From NCBI GenBank assembly GCA_030694965.1, contig JAUYTZ010000013.1:1-64000 (forward strand): a stretch of 64,000 nt of DNA, given 5' to 3'. Every line of letters starts with the position of its first letter. Position 1 is the first letter of the stretch. Of the stretch, positions 26,552-34,389 are shown one piece after another. Both the position numbers and the translations under genes were made by a program. The DNA comes from Candidatus Paracaedibacteraceae bacterium (GTDB lineage Bacteria; Pseudomonadota; Alphaproteobacteria; Paracaedibacterales; CAIOTO01). The notes under the pieces were generated by a model that was not told the origin of the DNA, searched no databases, and saw only the letters and a program-made list of their open reading frames with translations.

Positions 26552-26726
26552 ATGAATTTCAAAGGCAGCCATTTTCCAAAAGACGTTATTATTATGTCCA
26601 TTCGCTGGTACGTTTCTTATCCACTCAGTTATCGTCATGTTGAAGAATTAATGGAGGAACGAGGAGTACAGCTTGATCATGCAACGGTGAATCCTTGGGT
26701 GATAAAATATTCGCCATCTCTTGAAA
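26552..26726 (+). pseudogene. IS6 transposase N-terminal fragment (plus-strand copy)
   Basis: This fragment starts MNFKGSHFPKDVIIMSIRWY and continues with LSYRHVEELMEERGVQLDHATV and NPWVIKYSPSLE, the IS6 HTH region. After about codon 58 it runs into the inverted second copy and ends in unrelated sequence at about 26794. All DDE residues are missing. Confidence 0.8.
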
Positions 26727-27103
26727 CTAATTCCACTACTGCCAATTGCCTTTTCAAAAAAGGTACGTGCAGCTTCTGCATCACGTGTGGGTGACAGATA
26801 AAAATCAATGGTTTGTCCTTCTTTATCTACGGCTCGGTAGTAATAAGTCCACATTCCTTTAATTTTGATATATGCCTCATCGACTTTCCAGCTCTTTCAA
26901 ACAGAACACTTCGATTTTCTAAATTCGGCTTCAAGGAGTGGAGAATATTTGATCACCCAACGACTCACCGTGGCATGATCAAGATGTGCCGCACGTTCTT
27001 CCATTAATTCTTCAACATGACGATAACTTAGCGGATAGGATACGTACCAACGAATTGATATCAAAATAATATCTTTTGGAAAATGACTACCTTTAAAATT
27101 CAT
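26727..27103 (-). pseudogene. IS6 transposase fragment (minus-strand copy) with a nonsense codon
   Basis: From ATG 27103 the frame gives MNFKGSHFPKDIILISIRWY and so on to FRKSKCSV, then TGA at 26899-26897 (codon 69). It continues in the same frame as KSWKVDEAYIKIKGMWTYYY RAVDKEG and DAEAARTFFEKAIGSSG, after which the other copy begins. One base change (GGA to TGA) explains the stop. The first catalytic Asp (VDEAYIK) is retained; the other two were lost at the junction. Confidence 0.8.
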
Positions 27104-27196
27104 AGAAATTAACAGTTTCTAAATTCAATTTATTTCACTTTAACAAAAATTATAAAAATTTGCGACAGAGCCGAGATTATTGCTTCATAAAATAAA

Positions 27197-27226
27197 GTGG
27201 GGGGAATTTTCTCATAATTTCCCCCA
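27197..27226 (-). terminator. Strong GC hairpin downstream of the LRR gene
   Basis: 12-bp near-perfect stem GTGGGGGGAATT / AATTTCCCCCAC. On the minus strand it is followed by TTTATTTT. It lies 79 bp beyond the LRR gene stop and is the probable terminator of that gene. Confidence 0.75.
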
Positions 27227-27304
27227 CAAAATGAACTCAGCTAAAGTGCCGGCTGGTTTTACGTTCGGTTCCTCACCCCCGCCTACGTACACACTAGCCC
27301 CTAT

Positions 27305-28654
27305 TCATGCAACAATGCCACTTTTCGCAGTGATCTGGATAGAACCCTGAGAAGATATTATTTTTTTATTTCTATTTAGAAATTTTAAAATTGTAGCTTG
27401 ATCATCATCTCTTACTCGATTTCCAACTCTATGATGAGTAATCATTATTTCCTCGCGGTAACCATCCCCGTGTGGTCCAGGTGTACAACGATATTTTCCC
27501 GTACCTTTATCTTCTTCATAAGTGTAATGCTCGCTTAGATTGAATATATGTAATCTAAAGTTAAATTCTAGTGATTGTATCAACGTCTTAATAATATCGC
27601 AGGTTAGTATGTTTTCTTTCAAACTAAACTCTTCTAAGGTGGTATTATGTCTGATGACTTCTGTAAATGAAAGTGCGCCGCTACTGATAGAGTTATTATC
27701 TAACATAAGTTTAGTTATAAATTTATTAGCTTTTAGTGATTCTGCTAATTTTCTCCCGCCAAACTCTTTAATGCCATTTCTTGAAAGATTTAACGATACT
27801 AGAGTTGTGTTAACTAATAGCGCTTCTGCTAGAGATACTCCTTCCATATCTCCTATTTCATGATTGTTAAGGTTCAGTTCCGAACTGGCCCTGTTTTCAT
27901 AAACAGACAGCATTATTTTTTGATGAGCATTACTTAGCGGCAATAAGGTTACTATAAATCTAAAATTTTTATCAGTATGTTGAGAAAAAAGACTTCTATT
28001 AGATATTTTAATCCAATCATCTAAGTGTAAAAGATTCGGACATTGATTTTGCTGATATAAAAACTGCCAAAGTAAATCAAAGGATAGGGTTGTATTTCCT
28101 GTTAAATCAATATCTTCAAGATTTTCACTTTCCACAATAAAAGAAGCAAGATTTTTACAATGGCTAACATTTAAAAACTTAAGTTTTGGCGCTCTTAAAT
28201 GAATACCTGTAAGGTTTTCCTGACTGCTTATATGCAAGTGTTCAAGTTGACCAAATATCAGAGGCTGATTAGAACGTTTTGTGAAATAAGTTCGAGCACA
28301 TAGCATACGAAGATTTGGCAAATCACTAAGTTGAAGGCTACGAAGATTAGGACTAGAATTACTTATTACATCAAACACACTTCCTGTAATTTGAGTGCAT
28401 TTTGATACTGAAAGGGTTTGCAAATTAACAAATTTTTTTAAAATTCCATTTGTTAAAAGTGAGGTGTTTACAAATAAAATGTGACTTTCATCATTTTGAT
28501 TTTTAAGCGTTACATTATTCATGTTGATAGCATTTGAATGCTCAAATGTGTCTTCTTTATACTGAATTGTGTCTCTCGCATACGTTAGCGAAAACACCGA
28601 ACTCAATATTCCAACAAGTGAAATTATATTTTTTATTTTCATCATTATATCCAT
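27305..28654 (-). CDS. Exported leucine-rich-repeat protein, possible host-directed effector
   Basis: The 449-residue product begins with a signal peptide (IISLVGILSSVFSLTYA, cleavage after about residue 26; ATG at codons 4 and 5 are alternative starts). Residues ~75-200 hold irregular Cys-containing LRRs (LQTLSVSKCTQITG, LRSLQLSDLPNL, LKFLNVSHCKNL, LEDIDLTGNTTL). Residues ~260-345 hold 27-28-residue ribonuclease-inhibitor-type LRRs (LNLNNHEIGDMEG, LNLSRNGIKEFGG, LMLDNNSISSGAL). RI-type and F-box-type LRRs are mostly eukaryotic or from intracellular bacteria, and serve in protein binding. The C-terminal ~90 residues have no recognised domain. It sits within the mobile island and is followed by a strong hairpin. 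Confidence 0.85.
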   Translation of the reverse strand: MDIMMKIKNIISLVGILSSVFSLTYARDTIQYKEDTFEHSNAINMNNVTLKNQNDESHILFVNTSLLTNGILKKFVNLQTLSVSKCTQITGSVFDVISNSSPNLRSLQLSDLPNLRMLCARTYFTKRSNQPLIFGQLEHLHISSQENLTGIHLRAPKLKFLNVSHCKNLASFIVESENLEDIDLTGNTTLSFDLLWQFLYQQNQCPNLLHLDDWIKISNRSLFSQHTDKNFRFIVTLLPLSNAHQKIMLSVYENRASSELNLNNHEIGDMEGVSLAEALLVNTTLVSLNLSRNGIKEFGGRKLAESLKANKFITKLMLDNNSISSGALSFTEVIRHNTTLEEFSLKENILTCDIIKTLIQSLEFNFRLHIFNLSEHYTYEEDKGTGKYRCTPGPHGDGYREEIMITHHRVGNRVRDDDQATILKFLNRNKKIISSQGSIQITAKSGIVA

Positions 28655-29198
28655 TCTAAGAATTTATCATTACAGGCCTTGCGGATGTAACCAAAAAGTC
28701 AGTCAAAATTATTCATAAAATTCAAGTTTATAAATTTCACAAAAACTTTGACGATGTTTGGTATTATTGAAATCAAAGATGTTAGAAAAAAATTAAATTT
28801 AAAATAATTTTTTAAAATCAATGAACATGCCTTTAAAAGTAATTATCTTTATAGATCTGAAGTTAAAATCGAATCTTTTTGACATATTACTTTAAACCAT
28901 TTGCTTTACATTAGTTTTATACAAGATTTCTTTTTTTAAAGATATCTGTAAAAAATACAGGTTGTAATCCTTTAAAAATGTGTGTAAATGAATATTGTGC
29001 TCCAGCGTAAAGCAGAAAATCTGACTCGCTTTATGAGAATAACAAACATGATTATTCTTACTGTTAGTAATTTATCTTTTGTGCAAGTGATGAGAGCTAA
29101 TTATTCAAAATGAACTATTTTTGTTCAAAAAAAATATACCCAGACAACTGATTGCTAGTTTCATTTGATCAAGAACCCCTTTGTTTTCCTAGGTTCTC
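28655..29198. other. AT-rich stretch between the LRR gene and the IS5-like fragment
   Basis: I see no supported gene, RNA or repeat here. It presumably contains the LRR promoter near its left edge. Confidence 0.4.
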
Positions 29199-29498
29199 AT
29201 GGCATACATAAAATGTGAGGATAGAGAAAACATAAGGCATTTTATGTGCAAAAATAAAAGAAAGCGTAGCATTCCAACCAAATTGACCGAAAACCAGTTC
29301 AATCAATTTATCTTAAAGCACCTTCCTAAACGCCAGCGAGGCCCTATTTCAAAAATATCAATTATCAAGATATTTAATTACATTATGAAATTCTTGTATA
29401 CGGGCTGTCAGTGGAAGGAGTTGCCCATAGATTCTATGAGGCGAAGTTGCTCAAAACGTGAGAGTTTACAATGCTTTATAAACATATGGACATCCTAA
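29199..29498 (+). pseudogene. IS5-like transposase fragment
   Basis: The N-terminal segment TKLTENQFNQFILKHLPKRQ followed by KIFNYIMKFLYTGCQWKELP matches the IS5-type transposase start ('L....W..i.p.lP......I...I.Y.l.TGCqW..LP'). After LPID the frame becomes unlike the family; VRVYNAL and TYGHP appear in other frames, implying frameshifts. No DDE region follows before 29672. This marks the right edge of the island. Confidence 0.6.
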
Positions 29499-29671
29499 CT
29501 TTTTAAAAGTCAGGTGCCAGCCCCCTTATTTTTTACACTCACTTTGTAGTGACCAGGATTTTAAACATCTTATTTGTCATACTTTTTCACAAAAAGCTCA
29601 AAAACTAATTTGCGCGCACCAAAGCAAACTAGCCCTATGCATATGGAAAAACAACAACTGCTTGAAAAATA

Positions 29672-30250
29672 TTAATTTATGCCACAATATGATAAAGACC
29701 AGGAATGTTCTGCATGATTAGGCGGCCTATAATAAACAGGTATGCAATTTTTTATATTATTCAATGGCGCAGACAACGTGCGTTGAATTGAACAAAATAC
29801 ACCACCATGACCAACAATCAAAACTAACTGTGACGGTTGCTGGGATAAAGCAAGCGCATCCTTCAAACCACGTTTGACTCGTTCATCAAAATCATGGGCA
29901 GCTTCGGCGCCTTTAGGAGTATCACCATCAATCCATTGATCAAAAATAGCGTCAGCATCCACTGGCATTCCTTCTTTAATGCCCCAGCAGCATTCTTTTA
30001 AATCTTCCATTATGGTAATTGGTTTTTCTATGATCTTTGCTATGATTTCTGCTGTTTTAGCAGCTCTTAAAAGCGGACTTGTTATAATATGATTGATGGG
30101 TTCTCTCTTTAATAACTGGGTAGCTAACTTAGCTTGCTCAATCCCTGCTTCATTAAGTGGAATATCAGAGGTCCCCATATAAACACCGCGTAGATTCCAA
30201 TCTGTTTGACCATGACGAATAAAATAAAAAGGGATATGAGGTATTGTCAT
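29672..30250 (-). CDS. Histidine phosphatase family protein
   Basis: The 192-residue protein carries the phosphohistidine motif FIRHGQTDWNLRGVYMG (about residues 10-26), TSPLLRAAKTAEII, the acid-base segment KECCWGIKEGMPVD, and the second catalytic His in LVIVGHGGVFCSI (about residue 146). This is the GpmB/CobC/alpha-ribazole-phosphatase branch. The substrate cannot be told; a role as glycolytic mutase is unlikely since gpmI is present. It sits 59 bp downstream of the LOG-family gene, same strand. Confidence 0.9.
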   Translation of the reverse strand: MTIPHIPFYFIRHGQTDWNLRGVYMGTSDIPLNEAGIEQAKLATQLLKREPINHIITSPLLRAAKTAEIIAKIIEKPITIMEDLKECCWGIKEGMPVDADAIFDQWIDGDTPKGAEAAHDFDERVKRGLKDALALSQQPSQLVLIVGHGGVFCSIQRTLSAPLNNIKNCIPVYYRPPNHAEHSWSLSYCGIN

Positions 30251-30309
30251 TTTTAAATTACACGTTTTAATTTATACAATTTAAACTATATCGCTTTGCT
30301 CAAGATTGT

Positions 30310-30852
30310 TCAATTAGGCAAGTGAGCTAACACGCCTTCAACTGAATCAACAATTTTCATAAAATGACGATGCTCATCATATGCAAAATGTGAATCAACC
30401 ACTTTATCAATTAACTGTTTTAAAGGATCCCAATAACCATTAATATTAACAATAACTATTGGTTTATGGTGAATACCCAGTTGTTTCCATGTAATAATCT
30501 CAAACATTTCATCCAAAGTACCAAAGCCGCCAGGCAAAATAATAAACATGTCAGCACGTTCAGACATACGCAGTTTACGTGTGTGCATAGAATCCACAAT
30601 ATACAACTCAGTTAAACCGTGATGAGCGCCCTCACGTTGATCTAAATGTTCCGGTATAAAACCAACAGCTTTGCCGCCATTATCTAAAACAGCATCTGCA
30701 ATAAGCCCCATTAAGCCCATACGACCTCCTCCATAAACAAGACCTAACTGATTTTTACCAATAATCTTGCCCATATCAACAGCTGCTTGCCTGTATGTAG
30801 GATCAGATCGCTCAGAGGCACCACAATACACACATAAAAATTTTGTCATCAT
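30310..30852 (-). CDS. LOG-family protein (cytokinin riboside 5'-monophosphate phosphoribohydrolase-like)
   Basis: The 180-residue protein has the Rossmann-like lysine-decarboxylase/LOG fold. FLCVYCGASE is at the N-terminus, GLVYGGGRMGLMGLIADAVL follows, and the signature PGGFGTLDEMFEIITWKQLG is near residue 107. The PGGxGTxxE motif defines the family, which cleaves nucleoside 5'-monophosphates to base and ribose 5-phosphate; annotation as lysine decarboxylase is obsolete. The physiological role in bacteria is often nucleotide salvage. Confidence 0.93.
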   Translation of the reverse strand: MMTKFLCVYCGASERSDPTYRQAAVDMGKIIGKNQLGLVYGGGRMGLMGLIADAVLDNGGKAVGFIPEHLDQREGAHHGLTELYIVDSMHTRKLRMSERADMFIILPGGFGTLDEMFEIITWKQLGIHHKPIVIVNINGYWDPLKQLIDKVVDSHFAYDEHRHFMKIVDSVEGVLAHLPN

Positions 30853-30957
30853 TTTTTCTTTTTTTAAGAGTTAAATAGACTGCCTCTATCGACAATTGTA
30901 GTAAATACCTTCACACTAAAAATAGTTTAACAAAAAATTTATTAAAAACCAGTTAAT

Positions 30958-33192
30958 ATGTCAAAAAGTCTTTCTTCAAATGATATAACTCTTAGTTTTT
31001 CCTGTATGTTAGGAAAAAATGTTTTAATTCTTGATTCTATGGATGGCACCGAGAGCATCTCACAACCATTTCACTTTTTTGTGGTTGCACACACACTTAA
31101 CACTGAAATTGATTGTAAAGCATTGCTTGGAACCGAAGCATCAATAACACTTACACTCGATAAAAAAATACGTCACTTTTCTGGGATTATTGCTTCAATT
31201 GAGCAAGGCGAAACAAGAGAAAGCAGTAACAACGCGGATGATATTTACTTTTTTTACGAACTGCACTTAAGGCCAAAATTATGGTTACTTAGCTTTACAA
31301 AAGATTACCGTATTTTCCAAAATCAATATACCAGTGATATTATTATTCAAGTTCTAACTGAAAACAATGTTACAAACGTTGAAAATCGAGTATCACAAGC
31401 ATCACGCAGTATCCGCTCCTATTGCGTGCAATACGGCGAAAGTTGCCTTCAATTTATAATGCGCTTGATGGAAGAGGAAGGTATATCTTATTATTTTCAC
31501 TTTACCGAATATGGTCATAAACTCATTTTAGCAGACCGCAATAACATCGACTCACCTATCTACACTAATTTACCACTTATGAAAAAAGTCATACATGGTA
31601 CCCCAGAAATGAATCAAATTAATGCCTTTCGCAACCAACATCAAGTTGTTTCAAGTCAATATAAAGCTGTTGACTATAATTACATGATGCCTTCCTTACC
31701 GTTGTCTTCACATATTGCAGGAAAAGGTATTGGAGGCTCAATTTATGAATACCCTGCAAAATTTGACAATCTTCAAACAGGTGAATTTTTAGCATCACGG
31801 CGAATAAGTGAACTTGAATGGCCGCAAAATATTTTTTCAGCGCACTCAACAGCCCCCTTGCTTGGTGCAGCAACAACATTTGTTCTTACAGGTCATCCAA
31901 GTGTTAACTTAAATGGGACCTATTTTGTGTATGAATTAACACATCAAATCACTCGTTACCCTATGTACAATCAAGCAAGCAGCCTGAATTTAGAAGATGG
32001 GCACACAAATGGAAGAAATCAATTTTTCAAAAACCCCAAAGAAAGCCCTCTTTTTTTAAATTTATACGATAATAAACTTTCAGCTATTCCAGATAACATT
32101 CAATATGTTCCTGTTCGAAGCACACCAAAACCTAAGATTTACAGCAACCAAACAGCTATTGTCGTTGGCCCGCAAAATGAAGATATTTATTGCGATAATT
32201 TAGGACGCGTCAAGGTACAGTTTCATTGGGATATACGAGGAAATTTTGACACGAATAGTTCTTGTTGGATTCGTGTTGCACAAAACTGGGCAGGATCTGG
32301 ATGGGGCGGGCTTGTGATTCCACGCATTGGCATGGAAGTGATTGTTACGTTTATAGATGGAGATCCTGATCAACCAATTATTACTGGGTGTGTTTACAAT
32401 GCCGATAATATGCCACCAAACTATGCTGTAACAAATCCAACAAAAAGCACATTTAAAACAAATTCCACACGCAAAGTAGATTGTTATAATGAATTTAGTA
32501 TGGATGACGCTATTGGTAAGGAAGAAATACGCGTAACAGCAGCTAAAGATATGACAATGAATGTTTCTGGTAATTACTCCGTCACATTAAAATCAGGAGA
32601 CAGCAACACCACGCTTGTGTCTGGAAACATGGATGAATTATTAAACAATGGTGATAAAACACTAACTCTTTCCGCTGGCAACTATGCAATTTCACTTGCA
32701 AAAGGGGGCATTCAAATTAAAGCAGTCGGCGATATATCAATCACATCTAATGGAACACTTGATTTATCAGGAAATAATATTAATCTTAGCGCTACAAATA
32801 GCATAAGTATTTCTTCTTTAAATACAATTGGAATTACAGCTGGCGTTTCTGTGGGCATGAGTTTTCCTGGGATGCTACCAACGTTTCCTATCAATACAAT
32901 GCCGATTACAGGCTTTTCTTCACCAAAAGATATCCCCGTAGAAACAACCGTCATGTCAAAGGAACCAGATTCAATAGTTGTTACTGACCCAAATTTCCTT
33001 TCAGTGTCTAAACCACTTGTTTCGACATCAATGTTACACATGGAATCGACAAAGGTGATAGATGAAACAGCAGAAGCAAAAAACGCCACAACTCAAAGTG
33101 GAGCAGAAATAACCACAAAAACCACCTTAACTCTTTCTGACGCAGATAAAGCAGCACAAGCCATACTATCAGGCTTATTAAGAGACATATAG
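30958..33192 (+). CDS. vgrG: VgrG/TssI-type spike protein of a contractile injection system
   Basis: The 744-residue product follows the VgrG plan. The gp27-like part covers about residues 1-390, including CVQYGESCLQFIMRLMEEEG ISYYFHF. The gp5-like OB fold lies at about 395-490 (GRVKVQFHWD, CWIRVAQNWAGSGWGG, IPRIGMEVIVTFIDGDPDQP IITGCVYN). A repetitive beta-helix follows to about 640 (SGNYSVTLKSG, LDLSGNNINLSATNSISIS). The last ~100 residues, Ser/Thr/Glu-rich, are an extension without a recognised domain and could hold or recruit an effector. VgrG forms the puncturing tip of type VI secretion. No other T6SS gene lies in the window, so this is an orphan locus. It is preceded by a divergent LOG gene. 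Confidence 0.93.
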   Translation: MSKSLSSNDITLSFSCMLGKNVLILDSMDGTESISQPFHFFVVAHTLNTEIDCKALLGTEASITLTLDKKIRHFSGIIASIEQGETRESSNNADDIYFFYELHLRPKLWLLSFTKDYRIFQNQYTSDIIIQVLTENNVTNVENRVSQASRSIRSYCVQYGESCLQFIMRLMEEEGISYYFHFTEYGHKLILADRNNIDSPIYTNLPLMKKVIHGTPEMNQINAFRNQHQVVSSQYKAVDYNYMMPSLPLSSHIAGKGIGGSIYEYPAKFDNLQTGEFLASRRISELEWPQNIFSAHSTAPLLGAATTFVLTGHPSVNLNGTYFVYELTHQITRYPMYNQASSLNLEDGHTNGRNQFFKNPKESPLFLNLYDNKLSAIPDNIQYVPVRSTPKPKIYSNQTAIVVGPQNEDIYCDNLGRVKVQFHWDIRGNFDTNSSCWIRVAQNWAGSGWGGLVIPRIGMEVIVTFIDGDPDQPIITGCVYNADNMPPNYAVTNPTKSTFKTNSTRKVDCYNEFSMDDAIGKEEIRVTAAKDMTMNVSGNYSVTLKSGDSNTTLVSGNMDELLNNGDKTLTLSAGNYAISLAKGGIQIKAVGDISITSNGTLDLSGNNINLSATNSISISSLNTIGITAGVSVGMSFPGMLPTFPINTMPITGFSSPKDIPVETTVMSKEPDSIVVTDPNFLSVSKPLVSTSMLHMESTKVIDETAEAKNATTQSGAEITTKTTLTLSDADKAAQAILSGLLRDI

Positions 33193-33298
33193 ATATAATC
33201 CTTTTAAAGCACAAATAATAGAATGAAAACAAAGCACTTTTTTATATGCAGTAATGGCAAAAACATGTTATGATATTTTTAAAATGAGGAGTTTTTTA

Positions 33299-33349
33299 AT
33301 GATACTTTTTCAAATCAAGCATTGGCGATGGCATCATAGCGCACATTAA
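33299..33349 (+). CDS. Putative 16-residue leader peptide rich in Trp and His
   Basis: The frame runs from ATG 33299 to TAA 33347-33349 and encodes MILFQIKHWRWHHSAH. A strong GAGGAG ribosome-binding site lies at about 33286-33291, and an extended -10 element (TGTTATGAT, 33266-33274) is 25 bp upstream of the ATG. Two Trp and four His among nine residues is far above expectation. The frame ends 50 bp before the first ABC-binding-protein gene. It resembles an amino-acid-sensing leader peptide such as those of trp and his operons, but I find no clear terminator/antiterminator pair after it. Confidence 0.4.
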   Translation: MILFQIKHWRWHHSAH

Positions 33350-33399
33350 GCGTTACCAATTGTTATATTGTTTGACTACAAGAAAAAGGTTATATTACC

Positions 33400-34347
33400 A
33401 TGTTTAAAAAAATTCTAGCACTTATTTTTTGTGTGCTCACTCTTTCTCTCATTGCTTACTGTAAAATAAATCATTCCACAGAGAAAAGTATTATTGCTAT
33501 CACCCAAATTGCCCCGCATCCCTCACTTGACCGCATTCGTGAAGGGATTATGGACACCCTTAAAGCAACAAAAAGAACAGACATTCAAATTATTTTTGAA
33601 AATGCTTTTGGGAACATATCAACAGCAACTCAAATAGCACAACGTTTTGCAAGCCTCAATCCAAAAGTGATTGTGCCCATAACAACCCCTTCCGCACAAA
33701 CGGTTCAAACAGCTTCCTCAGGAAAACAAACGCCAATTGTATTTGTTGCTATAACTGATCCAGTTCAAGCACATTTTGCAAACCCTAACGGGACGAATAT
33801 TCCGCATATAACAGGTATATCCGATGCGCCACCCTACCTAGCCCAAGCAAAGCAAATGATTACCCTTACTAGAAAAAAAAATATAACTGTTGGTATTCTT
33901 TACAACCCTGGTGAAGCAAATTCAATTAGCCAAATCAAAGAAATTGAAAAAGAACTTCAAAAATTTGGTGGGAAAATTATTTTATCACCTGCGACATCAA
34001 CCGTTTCTGTTAACCAAGCCGTTTCCTATCTAGTTGGAAAAGTTGATGCTATCTATTTACCAAATGACAATACGGTCGTTTCTGCTCTCACTTCTGTTTT
34101 AAAAATTACACATACGCATAAAATTCCTGTGTTTTCATCAGATCCTGAATCTGTAAAAGCAGGTTGCACTGCAGCAGTTGCTCCTGATCAGTATGCTATA
34201 GGCGTGCAGGCTGCAAAAATGATTATACGCATTTTGAATGGAGAAAAAACAGATACAATACCTGTTGAGAAAAGTTTAAAAATAAACGAATACGTGAACG
34301 AAAAAGTTTCTGATCATATGGTGCTGGGTTCTCCCCAGCCTCAATAA
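33400..34347 (+). CDS. ABC transporter substrate-binding protein (TrpX/pfam04392-like), copy 1
   Basis: The 315-residue protein has an N-terminal export signal (KKILALIFCVLTLSLIAYC; Cys21 in a weak lipobox). It has the two-lobed binding fold of the ABC_sub_bind family: TQIAPHPSLDRIREGIMDTL, VPITTPSAQTVQTASS, TPIVFVAITDPVQAHF, VGILYNPGEANSISQIKEIE and DAIYLPNDNTVVSALTSVLK. Family members studied in Gram-positive bacteria bind tryptophan or related aromatic ligands (TrpX). The Trp-rich leader frame just upstream would suit that. The ATPase and permease genes that should accompany it are not in the window. It is followed after 42 bp by a paralogue. Confidence 0.88.
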   Translation: MFKKILALIFCVLTLSLIAYCKINHSTEKSIIAITQIAPHPSLDRIREGIMDTLKATKRTDIQIIFENAFGNISTATQIAQRFASLNPKVIVPITTPSAQTVQTASSGKQTPIVFVAITDPVQAHFANPNGTNIPHITGISDAPPYLAQAKQMITLTRKKNITVGILYNPGEANSISQIKEIEKELQKFGGKIILSPATSTVSVNQAVSYLVGKVDAIYLPNDNTVVSALTSVLKITHTHKIPVFSSDPESVKAGCTAAVAPDQYAIGVQAAKMIIRILNGEKTDTIPVEKSLKINEYVNEKVSDHMVLGSPQPQ

Positions 34348-34389
34348 AACTTTCTTTTAACCACGTAACACTTAAGGATATTTTTCGTT

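Larger units (their letters stand above)
26484..27172. mobile_element. Chimeric remnant of two IS6-family elements joined head to head
   Basis: The left end GGGTTGTGTCGCAAA and the right end (read inward) GGCTCTGTCGCAAATTT are related IS6-type terminal repeats. Inside, each side encodes the same transposase N-terminus reading inward, and the two copies meet near 26726-26732. The copies differ at many positions (MNFKGSHFPKDV... against MNFKGSHFPKDI..., with different third bases), so they are two diverged elements joined by a deletion or inversion, not a recent palindromic duplication. No catalytically complete transposase remains. Confidence 0.8.

Noticed and set aside
24401-27172. Active composite transposon carrying luxR between two IS6 copies
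   Set aside because: The left IS6 and the right chimera have different ends and sequences, and the right one has no working transposase.
26484-27172. Recent palindromic self-duplication of one IS6
   Set aside because: The two inverted halves differ at many codons, so they come from separate elements.
33347-33400. Classical terminator/antiterminator pair after the Trp/His leader
   Set aside because: No stable stem followed by a T-run was found between the leader stop and the next ATG.
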